DNA of 52,874 bases from Clostridia bacterium (GCA_017886895.1 JAGHJD010000063.1:1-52874), one strand, 5' to 3'; shown: positions 1 through 8,554, counted from the first letter of the stretch. Made by a program: numbers and translations. Notes: a model not told the origin generated them from the sequence alone.

Positions 1-1
1 C

Positions 2-310
2 GTGACCCTGCCTGCGGGGCTGGAGCATATCGGCGACAACGCGTTCGCCTATTGCAGCAAACTTGCGCAGGTGAACCTCGGCGACTGCAAAGGACTTATT
101 GAGATCGGCAGCGCCGCGTTCCGCTCCTGTGCGCTCACCGCCGTCACCATTCCCGCAAGCGTGCAGACGGTGGAGGATTGCGCCTTCAACGTCAACAAAA
201 CGCTGAAAATTTACTGCGAAGCGGCGGAACAGCCGGGCGGATGGGGCTCGGACTGGAATTACTGCGGGGGAGAGTATCTTCCTGTCGAATGGGGCAGTGC
301 CGCTCCCTGA
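2..310 (+). CDS. BspA-type leucine-rich repeat surface protein, C-terminal fragment
   Basis: This is the 3' end of a gene whose start lies outside the window. The residues show the LRR_5/BspA pattern: LPAGLEHIGDNAFAYCSKL followed by LIEIGSAAFRSC and VTIPASVQTVEDCAF, that is, roughly 23-residue repeats with IG-x-xAF and L-x-x-V-x-IP signatures. In the known family these repeats form an extracellular solenoid used for adhesion or host and surface interaction. The last 35 residues are not repeats and may be a short cap. A strong terminator follows. Full length and any anchor signal cannot be judged. Confidence 0.8.
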   Translation: MTLPAGLEHIGDNAFAYCSKLAQVNLGDCKGLIEIGSAAFRSCALTAVTIPASVQTVEDCAFNVNKTLKIYCEAAEQPGGWGSDWNYCGGEYLPVEWGSAAP

Positions 311-336
311 CGAACGGGTGCTGAAAGCGGACAGGA

Positions 337-370
337 GGGCGGCGCCCCGCATTCCTGCGGGGCGCCGCCC
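337..370 (+). terminator. Rho-independent terminator-like hairpin
   Basis: A perfect 14-bp GC stem (GGGCGGCGCCCCGC with its complement) has a 6-nt loop and is followed by a T-rich stretch. It sits 27 nt after the LRR gene stop. Confidence 0.75.
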
Positions 371-390
371 TCGCTTTCTTTTCTGCCGAT

Positions 391-429
391 AAACGCGCCC
401 GCCGTGCAAATTGCACGGCGGGCGCGTTT
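391..429. terminator. Bidirectional terminator between convergent genes
   Basis: A 19-bp inverted repeat begins AAACGCGCCC and ends GGGCGCGTTT, so both strands end in a T tract. It lies between the LRR gene (plus) and the methyltransferase gene (minus) and can serve both. Confidence 0.8.
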
Positions 430-457
430 TGCGCGCTCCGAGAGGAGCGCGCGGCGT

Positions 458-1309
458 TTATTTCTTTTTCAGGAATTTATTTTTTTTGACGGCTTCGTAG
501 CAGAGCACCGTCGCCGCCACGCCCACGTTCAGCGAATCGCAGCTCCCCTCCATGGGGATGGCGATGAGCGTGTTTTTACAGCAGGAATACCATTCGCGCG
601 AAATGCCGTAGCGCTCGCTGCCCATGACGAGCGCCGTCTTTTTGCCGAACGGCTCGTCGTAGTAGAATTTTTCCGCGCGCGTATCCGCAAGGTAGACCGT
701 GAACCCGTGCTCTTCCAGCCAGCCTGCGCACTCCTCCACGCTCGCAAATTCGTAGCGGGGCACGGAGAGCACCGCCCCCTGGCTGCCCTTGATGAGCTTC
801 GGGTGCGTCAGGCGCGCCTTGCGGTTGCAGAAGAACACCGCGTCCACGCCCGCGCCGTCCGCCATGCGCAGCATGGTGCCCACGTTCCCCGGGATCTCGA
901 TGCCGTCCAGCACCAGCACGACCGCGTCGTCTGCGGGGCGGAATTTTGCAAGGTCGAAGAAGGGGAGTTTCGCCAGCGCCAGCAGCCCGTCCGGCTGTCC
1001 GCGTTCGGAGACCTTCGCGAACGTCTTTTCGGAGAGGATATAGCGGTGCGCGCAGCGCGCCGCAAGCCTCCCCGCGAGCGCCGCCGCCTCGGGCGTGCGG
1101 ATATGCGCGGGGCATAAAAACAGGCTGTCGAGCGGGGTCTGAAATTTTTCGCACAGCGAGAGCATCCAGATCCCCTCGGCAGGGAACAGCTTTTCGGGGT
1201 TTGGTTTGCTGTTCGCCGCGATCCCTTTGAGCTGTTTGATTTTCGGGTTCTGCTCGCCGATGGGCAGAAAGGCGTGCTCTCCGAGCACTCGCTCCAATTG
1301 TTCGTTCAT
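458..1309 (-). CDS. TrmH/SpoU family RNA 2'-O-methyltransferase
   Basis: The 283-residue protein has an N-terminal substrate-binding part (residues 1-110, including NPKIKQLKGIA and the ILSEK..AKVSERGQPDGLLAL segment typical of rRNA SpoU enzymes). A trefoil-knot SPOUT domain follows with the three family motifs: DGIEIPGNVGTMLRMADGAG, ALVMGSERYGIS and AIPMEGSCDSLNVGVAATV. Such enzymes transfer a methyl group from SAM to ribose 2'-OH of rRNA or tRNA; the exact target is not readable here. The frame is open further upstream, but the MNEQLERV start gives the family's normal length, whereas the upstream residues are Arg-rich and sit in a tandem repeat. Confidence 0.9.
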   Translation of the reverse strand: MNEQLERVLGEHAFLPIGEQNPKIKQLKGIAANSKPNPEKLFPAEGIWMLSLCEKFQTPLDSLFLCPAHIRTPEAAALAGRLAARCAHRYILSEKTFAKVSERGQPDGLLALAKLPFFDLAKFRPADDAVVLVLDGIEIPGNVGTMLRMADGAGVDAVFFCNRKARLTHPKLIKGSQGAVLSVPRYEFASVEECAGWLEEHGFTVYLADTRAEKFYYDEPFGKKTALVMGSERYGISREWYSCCKNTLIAIPMEGSCDSLNVGVAATVLCYEAVKKNKFLKKK

Positions 1310-1370
1310 GCCCTTTATGGTAGCAGATTTTCGCGCGCGCGTCAAGCGCTGCCCGCATTTCTCCCGAGAG

Positions 1371-1470
1371 CCGCGCCTTTTCGCGCGCACGGGGAACTTC
1401 CGCCTGAGCGTCCGCGCCTTTTCGCGCGCACGGGGAACTTCCGCCCGAGCGTCCGCGCCTTTTCGCGCGC
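1371..1470. repeat. 41-bp direct tandem repeat, 2.4 copies
   Basis: Units start CCGCGCCTTTTCGCGCGC at 1371, 1412 and 1453 (the last is partial) and differ by one base. They lie in the 334-bp gap between the divergent methyltransferase and MFS genes. Nothing else in this gap could be recognised; a clear promoter for either gene is not visible. Confidence 0.85.
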
Positions 1471-1643
1471 TTTCGTCGCTCCCGCGCCCCGCCGCCCGAA
1501 ACGGGCGGCGGGGCGTTCCGCGTTTTTCGGTTTGCGGGGCGTTCCGCGCGCTTCGCCGCAGTTCCGTTCCGTCCGTTCTCCGCACGCCCGTCCCCGCTGT
1601 CGGCATAATATGGATTGAGACTTTTTACCGCGGAAGGACGGGA

Positions 1644-2870
1644 ATGAAACACGCAGGGAACTTTGTGCGCGCGGCGCGCGCATGCCGCGCGGGGGCGGTG
1701 AACCAGGCGGTCGTGGCGAACGTCGGCGCGCTGCTCTTTGTGCCGCTCACGCGCCTGTACGGCTTTACATATCTGCAGCTCGGGCTGCTGACCGCCGTCT
1801 GCTTCTGTTCGCAGCTTCTGGCGGATACGGCGCTCATTTTTCTGATAGACCGCCTCTCCCGCCGCGCGCTCGCCGTTGCCGCGAGCGCGGCAAGCTGCAT
1901 CGGGCTGCTCTTTTTCGGCTGCGTGCCCTATGTGTTTCCCGAAGGGGGTGTGTACGGCGGTATCCTCGGCGCGGTGGCGGTCTTTGCCTGCGCGGGCGGG
2001 ATGCTCGAGGTCGTCCTCTCCAACATTGCGGACGGGCTGCCCCCGTCCGCGGGGGGCATGTACCTCCAGCGCACCGTATACGCATGGGCGCAGGCGGGGC
2101 TGGCGGCGTATCTGCTCGTGTTTTTACAGCTCTTCGGTGCGCAGTATTGGAACGTTGCCCTCTTCCCGCTTGCGGCGATCCCTGCGCTCCTGCCCGCATT
2201 CCTCGTGCGCGCGCGTCTGCCTGCGCGGGAAAAGACGGCGCCCGTGCGCTCCGCTTTCCGCTCCGTGTACCTGTTCGCCGTGCTCGCGGTGCTGTTCGGG
2301 TACGGCGCGGAGACGGCAATGAACCAGTGGATCTCCTCCTTCGCGTCGGAAGTTCCGGGCTTTGACGCGGGCGGCATGCTCGGCTGTGTGCTGTTTTGTC
2401 TCTGCCTCGGCGCGGGCGGGGCGGCGTTCGTCGCTTTGCAGCGCAGCAGGGGCGGCATGCCGTCCCTCGCGCCCGCGCTTGCCGGGCTTGCGGGCACGGC
2501 GGCGTATCTCGGCGCGGCTTTTTTTGCCTCTCCCGCGCTCGCGCTGGCGAGCGCGGTGCTGTGCGGGTTTTTCGTGGGAGTGCTCTCGCCCGGTGCGATG
2601 AGCAGCGCCTCCCGCGCCCTCCCGCATACGGGCGGCTGGATGCTTGCCTCGCTCGCGCTCGCGCAGGACGTAGGCGCCGCCGCGCTCCCGGCGCTTATGG
2701 GCGCGGCGTCCGATACGGCGGGCATGCGCACGGGCTTTTTCCTCTCCGCCGCGGCGCCCTTTCTGGCGGCGGCATTCCTCTTCGGCATGCGGCGGGGAAA
2801 AGACGTGCTCCCGCTGCGGAAGGGCGGGTGCGCCCGTCGGATTTTCCGCGCACGCTCAAAAAAAATGTAA
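1644..2870 (+). CDS. MFS transporter, 12-TM
   Basis: A 408-residue very hydrophobic protein with about 12 membrane segments. An N-terminal half (QLGLLTAVCFCSQLLADTALIFLIDRLSRRAL, the inter-helix 2/3 loop with a D-R-x-x-R pattern) and a C-terminal half with FFVGVLSPGAMSSASR match the major facilitator superfamily. The start is set by GGAAGGA just upstream of ATG 1644; the frame is open from 1206 but overlaps the methyltransferase gene. It resembles the transporter at 25855-27129 in layout and in the segment around LEVVLSN versus IEVLVSP, so the two look like distant paralogues. The substrate is unknown. The C-terminal tail is rich in Arg and Lys. Confidence 0.82.
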   Translation: MKHAGNFVRAARACRAGAVNQAVVANVGALLFVPLTRLYGFTYLQLGLLTAVCFCSQLLADTALIFLIDRLSRRALAVAASAASCIGLLFFGCVPYVFPEGGVYGGILGAVAVFACAGGMLEVVLSNIADGLPPSAGGMYLQRTVYAWAQAGLAAYLLVFLQLFGAQYWNVALFPLAAIPALLPAFLVRARLPAREKTAPVRSAFRSVYLFAVLAVLFGYGAETAMNQWISSFASEVPGFDAGGMLGCVLFCLCLGAGGAAFVALQRSRGGMPSLAPALAGLAGTAAYLGAAFFASPALALASAVLCGFFVGVLSPGAMSSASRALPHTGGWMLASLALAQDVGAAALPALMGAASDTAGMRTGFFLSAAAPFLAAAFLFGMRRGKDVLPLRKGGCARRIFRARSKKM

Positions 2871-2887
2871 ATAGCCTTGCTATTTTC

Positions 2888-2916
2888 AAGACAAACCTTC
2901 TTTTTTATGCTATAAT
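2888..2916 (+). promoter_or_regulatory. Sigma-A-type promoter
   Basis: The -35 box is AAGACA (2888-2893), followed by a 17-bp spacer and a perfect -10 box TATAAT (2911-2916). It lies 30 nt before the start of the flippase-like gene. Confidence 0.75.
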
Positions 2917-2945
2917 GGGCAAAAGCTATTGCATTGAGGATTTTT

Positions 2946-4586
2946 ATGAGCGAAACGCGCAAGCCGCCCCTTTCCGCAGAAGAGAGCGCGGAGACGGGGA
3001 AAGACTTCGATCAAAAGCCCGCAGCCGCCGCGGAAAACACCGTTCCTGCGGAGTCCTCCTCCGCGCCGCAAGCGGCGCGGGAGAACGCCGCCGGGGAGCA
3101 GGGGAATGCTGCCGGAGAGCGGGGCGGCGTGCGTGCGCAAGCGGAAGCCGACGCGGACGAAAAGAGCATGTCGGCGCGGCGCCGTTCGCGCCGCGCGGTC
3201 GCGGAGGCGCTCGTCGGGGAGGATAACTCCGCGCGCTTCACCGAGATGGACAAGAAGAAGAGTACGAAAAAGTACCTCATCTTCGGGTTCGCAACGCTCA
3301 TCATCATCGTGCTCGTCATCTGGCTGGTCGTCAGCCTCAGCCAGACGCTGATGGAGCAGGAGGGCGGGCTCGCCTCCTTCGAACAGATCTTTGCGGATAT
3401 GTTCGGCGATTGGCACAGGTGGATCTACCTCGTCATCGCCATCGTGCTGGCGGGCGTGTACTTCCTGTTCGATACGACGAAGTACACCCTCATCAACCGC
3501 GCGTATCACAACAAGCTCGGGTTCAAGAACAACGCAAAGGTCGCGCTGACGGGCAAGTATTACGAGGCGATCACGCCGCTCTCGACGGGCGGTCAGCCCA
3601 TGCAGATCTATTATCTGCACAAGAAGGGCATTTCGGGAGCGACGAGTACCTCCGTCATCTTCGTCAAATACGGCATTCAGATGCTCTCGTGGACGGTCGT
3701 CGCCGCCTTCGTCATGGGGTTCGGCGTCGGCGTCATCGCGGGCGTGCAGGCGGGCGGCGACTGGATCCGCATCGGCGGCTGGGTCGGGTTCGGCGTCAAC
3801 GCCTTTATCCCGCTGTTCGTCACCTTCGTGATCGTCTGTCCGCGCGCGATGTCGGCGTTCATCAACATGTTCGTCAAGCTCTTCTATAAAATGAAGATCA
3901 TCAAGCGCCCCGAACGCATCGAAGGGAAGATCCGCCAGTGGGTCTCCGACTTTTCGCTCGTCTCGCAGTTCATCTATAAAAAGCCGCTCAACTTCGTACT
4001 GCTCTTTTTGCTCTGCCTGACGGAGCCGCTCATTCAGCTCTCCATGCCGTATTTCGTGCTCATGGCGCTGTGCGGGGGCGACCTTTCGGTGAGCGCTTTT
4101 GCGTCGATGTCCGGCCGGGAACTGTATTGGATGTGCGTCGTCATCACGATGTACGGGCAGTATGCGGCGAGCTATATCCCCACCCCGGGCGCGTCCGGCG
4201 CGATGGAGACGCTGTTCATGTTCGGGTTTGCCGACCTTGCCGCCAACAAGATCTTCTGGGTGGTCATGGTCTGGCGGTTCCTCAACTATTACGTGTACGT
4301 CGTCTGCGGGCTGGGCATGAACGTATTCGATATAATCCGTTCCTTCTACCGCAAGCACCGCGCTAAGAAGCGGGAACTTGCCGCAGCGGGCGCGGGCGGG
4401 GACGCAGCCGTCCCTTCGCCGCAGGGCCCGCCCGAAGAGGAGAGCGGCACAGCGGAGCCGCCCGTCGCCGCAGAAAAGGCGGGGGAGAAAGGAGACGGGG
4501 ACGCCGCGCAGGGTCTGCCCGAGGACGTCGCGGGGCAGCCGGGGCAGGGCGCCGCGCGGGGCGATCCTCCCGAACAGGAGAAATAA
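2946..4586 (+). CDS. LPG synthase-type transmembrane domain (UPF0104, flippase-like) protein
   Basis: The 546-residue protein has a charged, low-complexity N-terminus (residues 1-105, Glu/Ala/Arg-rich). A membrane domain of about 8 helices follows, and the tail is acidic and Ala/Gly/Pro-rich (last 70 residues). The signature ITPLSTGGQPMQIYYLHKKG plus YIPTPGASGAMETLF is that of the lysylphosphatidylglycerol synthase TM domain (pfam03706), found alone in many Firmicutes as a proposed lipid flippase. The catalytic MprF acyltransferase domain is absent. ATG 2946 is chosen over an in-frame TTG at 2934 because GAGGA sits 5 nt before it. The substrate lipid is unknown. It appears to be a single-gene unit between a promoter and a terminator. 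Confidence 0.85.
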   Translation: MSETRKPPLSAEESAETGKDFDQKPAAAAENTVPAESSSAPQAARENAAGEQGNAAGERGGVRAQAEADADEKSMSARRRSRRAVAEALVGEDNSARFTEMDKKKSTKKYLIFGFATLIIIVLVIWLVVSLSQTLMEQEGGLASFEQIFADMFGDWHRWIYLVIAIVLAGVYFLFDTTKYTLINRAYHNKLGFKNNAKVALTGKYYEAITPLSTGGQPMQIYYLHKKGISGATSTSVIFVKYGIQMLSWTVVAAFVMGFGVGVIAGVQAGGDWIRIGGWVGFGVNAFIPLFVTFVIVCPRAMSAFINMFVKLFYKMKIIKRPERIEGKIRQWVSDFSLVSQFIYKKPLNFVLLFLLCLTEPLIQLSMPYFVLMALCGGDLSVSAFASMSGRELYWMCVVITMYGQYAASYIPTPGASGAMETLFMFGFADLAANKIFWVVMVWRFLNYYVYVVCGLGMNVFDIIRSFYRKHRAKKRELAAAGAGGDAAVPSPQGPPEEESGTAEPPVAAEKAGEKGDGDAAQGLPEDVAGQPGQGAARGDPPEQEK

Positions 4587-4599
4587 AGCAATTTTTCCG

Positions 4600-4637
4600 C
4601 CGCGCGGGGAGCGTGTACGCTCCCCGCGCGGTTTTTT
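4600..4637 (+). terminator. Rho-independent terminator
   Basis: An 11-bp stem CCGCGCGGGGA with its complement TCCCCGCGCGG, extended by inner pairs around GCGTGTACGC, is followed by GTTTTTTC. Confidence 0.9.
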
Positions 4638-5062
4638 CTCTGCCTCGCGCAGGCGTTGCGGGGCAGAGAAAAGCTGACAGGCGTGGCAAAAAACGGTAAA
4701 AAGTGCGGACGCAGCGGGCGGCGGTTTTGTGGAAAAAAGCGAGTTTTGGTGTGGTAACGTTGAGATATTTCACATAAAAAATGTAAGAAACAAAGATTTT
4801 TTTAAAAGACTTGACAATACAGAAAGTTTACTCTATAATTGAATACAGTAAATGAGTGAAGTCGGGCACGCCCGCAGCGCCGCCGTTCGGGCGGTTTTTG
4901 CCGCAGTTTGCAAGGGAGCCCGAAAACGGTTCGGTTTCAAAGCCGTCGGGGGAACAGGGCGCGGAGAGTTTCTGCGCCGCGCGTTCGGCGCGGCTTGAAA
5001 TAAATTCCAGATTGAAGGCGGTCGCCTCTGCGCTCTCCGCCTGAGAAAAAAGGGGAGGAAAC
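4638..5062 (+). promoter_or_regulatory. 425-bp non-coding region with promoter and long 5' leader of the lipoprotein gene
   Basis: A near-perfect sigma-A promoter is visible: TTGACA (4811-4816), 17 bp, TATAAT (4834-4839). Transcription would start near 4846, leaving a leader of about 215 nt before the lipoprotein ATG at 5063. The leader is GC-rich. I recognised no known riboswitch in it. The part upstream of the promoter (4740-4810) is AT-rich, as in an UP-element. Confidence 0.7.
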
Positions 5063-6394
5063 ATGAGAAAGAAGTTCCTATGGGTTCTGCTTGCCTGCGT
5101 CATGGCGTTTTCTCTCGCGGCGTTCACCGCCTGCGAAGCGGACATGACCGATGAAGACACGGTCCGCGCGACGGGCGTCACGCTGAACGAGACGTCGATC
5201 TCGCTGGCTGTCGGGGAGCAGTTCCAACTTACGGCAACGCCCACGCCCGAGAATGCGACCGATCCGATCACCTGGCGCACGGACGATACGTCTATCGCAG
5301 AGGTCACGCAGGAGGGGCTTGTCACTGCCAAGTCGGTAGGGCAGGCTACCATCACCGTGCAGATCTACACCGCAAAGGCTACCTGCGAAGTCACCGTTAC
5401 GCCTGCGCAGTCCCTTCCTGCAACATCCGTTGAACTGCCCGATACCGCATCGGTCGAGAAGGGCAGCACGACGACGCTGTCCGCGACCGTCCTGCCGCAG
5501 GGCACGACCGACGAGGTCAAATGGACGATCGTGAGCGGCGATTCGTATGTTGACATTAAGCCGAGTTCCGATGGGCTGACCTGCACGGTCGAGGGCGTCG
5601 CGGCGGGCAGTGCCGTCATTCGGGCGACGGCGGGAAATTTCAGCGATACCTGCACCGTCACCGTTACGGATAACGGGGGGGGGACGGAACCTGAGCCGCC
5701 CGCATATACGAAGTTGGTTGGTTACAGCGTGCAGGATAATGCTTTTACGGACGGCGAAACTGCTGTTTCGGGCGGCACGATTGTAAACAACGGTTTTAAG
5801 GCGGATACGGTGAACTCGGTGTATGTTGACAACCCGTATTACAATGAGACGGTCACGTCGGCAAGCATTGTCGTAGAGTTCTATATCGGCAGTGCGACAT
5901 TGGAGAATTGGGCGCCTCTCTGGGGTATCAAGGACAGCGGAAATGGATTTTTAGCGCTTGTTGTCAACGGGGACGGTCAGCTTCAGCTCTCGTACAATGC
6001 GTATTCTCCGGTCGGAACAGATAATAACTATTTCGATCAGTCCCTTGGGGCGCCGACCGTAGGCAAGCACACGCTTTTGATTAGTATTGCGGATGACGGT
6101 TCGCTGGATATATATTATGACAACGGCACTGCGCCGCTGGCATCGATAGATTTGGATGATGTATATAATGTCGCGGAGGGTGACACATATGCGGCATCGG
6201 GTGAAACAGTGGACGAGTATCTGCTGCAAGCCGAGCGCCTGTATTTCTTCGGCGGCGCTTGGGGTGAACTGAGTGTTTCCGGCGACACGTGGACTTGGAC
6301 GGGAACGCCTTGGGCAGGTAACTTCAACGGTTCAATCTTGAGCTGTGATTTCTACAGCGGGATCATTCCCGTGTCGGAAGTTTTCGGCGCATAA
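5063..6394 (+). CDS. Lipoprotein with bacterial Ig-like (BIG2) domains and LamG-like C-terminus
   Basis: A 443-residue secreted lipoprotein. Residues 1-23 are a signal peptide (MRKKFLWVLLAC...) ending in the lipobox FTAC, with Cys24 as the lipidation site. Two BIG_2 Ig-like domains follow: about 36-115 (ATGVTLNETSISLAVGEQF..., ending GQATITVQ) and about 123-203. A GGGTEPEPP linker leads to a beta-rich C-terminal domain (215-443) that looks like a concanavalin A/LamG fold, often a glycan-binding module. A strong RBS AGGGGAGGAA precedes the ATG. Base use changes near 5700: the C-terminal third has many more A/T-ending codons than the Ig part, which suggests a mosaic gene. The ligand is unknown. 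Confidence 0.83.
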   Translation: MRKKFLWVLLACVMAFSLAAFTACEADMTDEDTVRATGVTLNETSISLAVGEQFQLTATPTPENATDPITWRTDDTSIAEVTQEGLVTAKSVGQATITVQIYTAKATCEVTVTPAQSLPATSVELPDTASVEKGSTTTLSATVLPQGTTDEVKWTIVSGDSYVDIKPSSDGLTCTVEGVAAGSAVIRATAGNFSDTCTVTVTDNGGGTEPEPPAYTKLVGYSVQDNAFTDGETAVSGGTIVNNGFKADTVNSVYVDNPYYNETVTSASIVVEFYIGSATLENWAPLWGIKDSGNGFLALVVNGDGQLQLSYNAYSPVGTDNNYFDQSLGAPTVGKHTLLISIADDGSLDIYYDNGTAPLASIDLDDVYNVAEGDTYAASGETVDEYLLQAERLYFFGGAWGELSVSGDTWTWTGTPWAGNFNGSILSCDFYSGIIPVSEVFGA

Positions 6395-6426
6395 ACGCGG
6401 CTGAAACGGAAAATTTACAAAACAGA

Positions 6427-6456
6427 AGAGCGCGGGCAGACAGCCCGCGCTCTTTG
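6427..6456 (+). terminator. Rho-independent terminator-like hairpin
   Basis: A perfect 11-bp stem AGAGCGCGGGC / GCCCGCGCTCT with a 5-nt loop, followed by TTTGG and a short T run downstream. Confidence 0.75.
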
Positions 6457-6482
6457 GCAATGTTTTTGACGGTAATTTCATA

Positions 6483-6688
6483 GAGTTCCCTCGGCAGGCT
6501 CGGGATGACGGGGAACACCCCCCGATATGCTTGGGATAGCACAATGTGTCATTTCGACCGAGCGGAGCGAGCGGAGAAATCTGAGCGGAGCGCCGCGTTT
6601 GCTGTATGCAGTCTGTACGGCTCAACTGACTGCATACGGCTTACAACGCATTTGGCTCAGATCCCTCGGCTGCGCTCGGGATGACACA
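6483..6688. repeat. Foldback (MITE-like) repeat element with a partial copy beside it
   Basis: The intact element spans 6545-6688: its ends TGTGTCAT and ATGACACA are exact complements. Inside them, a CGACCGAGCGGAGCGAGC arm faces a CCTCGGCTGCGCTCGGG arm, and an inner pair GTATGCAGTC (6604-6613) / GACTGCATAC (6628-6637) completes a 144-bp hairpin. A lone right end, CCCTCGGCAGGCTCGGG plus ATGAC, lies at 6483-6509, and a further one at 19360-19386. It carries no gene. Repeats of this style are scattered between genes in many anaerobe genomes. Confidence 0.75.
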
Positions 6689-6695
6689 CGGATAA

Positions 6696-8372
6696 TTATT
6701 CCCGCACGCTTAGTTCCGCATGCGCGTTCGGCTTTACTGCTGCGGTCGTGAAATCGGTGTACACCACAAACCCCGCCCGCGCCTTGGGCGGCTTTTTCAC
6801 AAAGCGGCGTTCGCACACGTCCACGGGTACCCGCTCTTCGCTTTGCGCATCCGAATAGTACGCGCAGATCTCGGCGGCGGTCTGCAAAACGGAGGCGGGC
6901 GCCTTGCGCCCGTCCGTGCGCACGATCACGTGCGCGCTGTGGTAGCGCTGTGCGTGCAGCCATACGTCGTGCGGCGCGCTCTCGCGCAGCAGGCGGTCGT
7001 TCTGCAAGTTGTTCCTGCCCGCGAAGATGCGGAATCCCTCCGTCTCATAGGCGCGGAAGGGGCTTTGCCTTGCGGGCGCGCTCTTTCTCTTCTGCGGCGC
7101 GGGGAGCACCCCCGCCGCGCGCAGTTCCTCCTCCGTCTCGGTGAAGTCCTCGTTCTCCTCCGCGCGCAGCACTTCGGAGAGCATGCTCAGCGTGTAGTCG
7201 CGCTCCTCCTCCGCCTCCGCGATCTGCGGCTGCACGGCGGCGAGCGTGCGCTTTTGCTTTGCGTACTTTTTGAAATATTTCTGCGCGTTCTGCGCGGGGG
7301 TGAGCTGCCTGTCCAGCGCGATCTTCACGGAAGGGGAGCCCTCCTCGTACCAGTTCGCGAGCGTGCAGCTCTCCGCGCCGCGGGGGATCGCGTAGAGGTT
7401 CGCGGTGAGCAGTTCGCCGTTCACGCGGTTTTTCTCCATGTCCGCACAGCTCTGCCTGCGCTCTTCGAGCAGGGCGAGCTTTTTCTCCTCCTTTTTCAGC
7501 CGCGCGTGCAGCGCGCTTTCGAGGCGGCGCTTTCTGTCTGCAAAGTCTCGCCTGTTCTCCCGTTCGGTGTAATAGCGGTCGGCGGCATCGATCACGCTCC
7601 CGCAGCGCTCCCCGCCCGCAAAGCGCGCATGGAAGTCGACGGGCTCGCCGTTCACCCGCTCCACGGCGGGCGCGGTCTCGTCGGAAAAGATGAGCGCGCG
7701 CAAGGCGTCCGCAAGCTCCTCCGCGGCGGCGTTCTGCGGGAGCAGCGGCGCGAGCAGCGCGCAGGTGGAATACGCCAGCCCCGCCACGTTCTGCGAGAGG
7801 AACCGCGCAAGGTCGCCGCCCGAAAAGGCGGAAAGCCTCTCTGCGAGCGCGGCGCGGTCGGAAGGGTCCGCCTTGTCCTGCGCGGCGGGCGGGGCGTATT
7901 TCACGCCCGGGAAGAGCACGCGTTTGAAATTTTCCTGCAAAGAGGAAACTTTGAGCGCGCCTAAAATGACCCCGTTTTCGGTGAGTACGAGGTTGGAGTA
8001 CTTTCCCATGATCTCGGCGTACAGCACGCGCTCGGCGCGCGCAAATTCGCCCGCGCAGTCAAAGGCGAAGGCGAGGATACGTTCAAAACCGAGCTGGTTC
8101 ACCGATAAAAGCTGCGCGCCCGTCAGGTGCTTGCGCAGCAGCATGCAGAAGTTCGGCGCGACGTCCGGCGCGGTGCGCGGCTGCTGCGAGAGCAGTGCGC
8201 GCGCAAAGGACGCGTGCGTGTTCAGAAGTAGTTTCTGCGTCTTTCCGCCCGCGTAGAGGATAAGGTCGACCTCGTCGCGCGAGGGCTGTATGATCTTGTT
8301 CACTTTGCCGCCCGAAAGTGCGGCGTCGAGTTCGCGTGCGATATGGCGCAGCGTGAATGCGTCCTGCGGCAT
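6696..8372 (-). CDS. rqcH: RqcH (Rqc2/NFACT family) ribosome quality control protein
   Basis: The 558-residue protein has the NFACT family layout. The NFACT-N domain (about 1-180) contains DAFTLRHIARELDAALSGGKVNKIIQP, LLLNTHAS and the CMLLRKHL motif, followed by FERI at the place of the tRNA-contacting Asp/Glu-Arg pair. A middle HhH and coiled-coil part (Glu/Arg/Lys-rich) follows, and then a C-terminal NFACT-R domain (about 430-540) with GFRIFAGRNNLQNDRLL and DVWLHAQ..HSAHVI. In the known family RqcH binds obstructed 50S subunits and recruits tRNA-Ala to add C-terminal alanine tails. Older annotation calls it fibronectin-binding protein. The start is set by GGAGAA 5 nt before ATG 8372. Confidence 0.93.
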   Translation of the reverse strand: MPQDAFTLRHIARELDAALSGGKVNKIIQPSRDEVDLILYAGGKTQKLLLNTHASFARALLSQQPRTAPDVAPNFCMLLRKHLTGAQLLSVNQLGFERILAFAFDCAGEFARAERVLYAEIMGKYSNLVLTENGVILGALKVSSLQENFKRVLFPGVKYAPPAAQDKADPSDRAALAERLSAFSGGDLARFLSQNVAGLAYSTCALLAPLLPQNAAAEELADALRALIFSDETAPAVERVNGEPVDFHARFAGGERCGSVIDAADRYYTERENRRDFADRKRRLESALHARLKKEEKKLALLEERRQSCADMEKNRVNGELLTANLYAIPRGAESCTLANWYEEGSPSVKIALDRQLTPAQNAQKYFKKYAKQKRTLAAVQPQIAEAEEERDYTLSMLSEVLRAEENEDFTETEEELRAAGVLPAPQKRKSAPARQSPFRAYETEGFRIFAGRNNLQNDRLLRESAPHDVWLHAQRYHSAHVIVRTDGRKAPASVLQTAAEICAYYSDAQSEERVPVDVCERRFVKKPPKARAGFVVYTDFTTAAVKPNAHAELSVRE

Positions 8373-8413
8373 AGTTCTCCTTCGCGCCCCCTCAGCGTGG
8401 CGCATACGGGTCT

Positions 8414-8442
8414 ATTATACCGCCGCCGCCCGAAAAAAGCAA
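8414..8442 (-). promoter_or_regulatory. Promoter of rqcH
   Basis: Read on the minus strand: -35 TTGCTT (8442-8437), 17-bp spacer, -10 TATAAT (8419-8414). Confidence 0.75.
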
Positions 8443-8481
8443 CACCGCCGCGCAGAATTTTCCGCAGGCGGCGCAAAACGC

Positions 8482-8510
8482 TTTTCAAATCCGAACGTTT
8501 GTGGTAGAAT
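8482..8510 (+). promoter_or_regulatory. Promoter of the tig-clpP-clpX group
   Basis: -35 TTTTCA (8482-8487), 17-bp spacer, -10 TAGAAT (8505-8510), 44 nt before the tig start. It lies back to back with the rqcH promoter. Confidence 0.6.
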
Positions 8511-8554
8511 GGTATTTCGAAAAAATATCAAGATCGGACGCAGGAGAAAAAACC

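Noticed and set aside
1206-1643. N-terminal extension of the first MFS gene
   Set aside because: It would overlap the methyltransferase gene and consists of Arg/Ala-rich repeat-coded residues; a good RBS stands before ATG 1644.
4846-5062. Long leader of the lipoprotein gene considered as a riboswitch
   Set aside because: No conserved aptamer motif known to me was visible, so only a long leader is reported.
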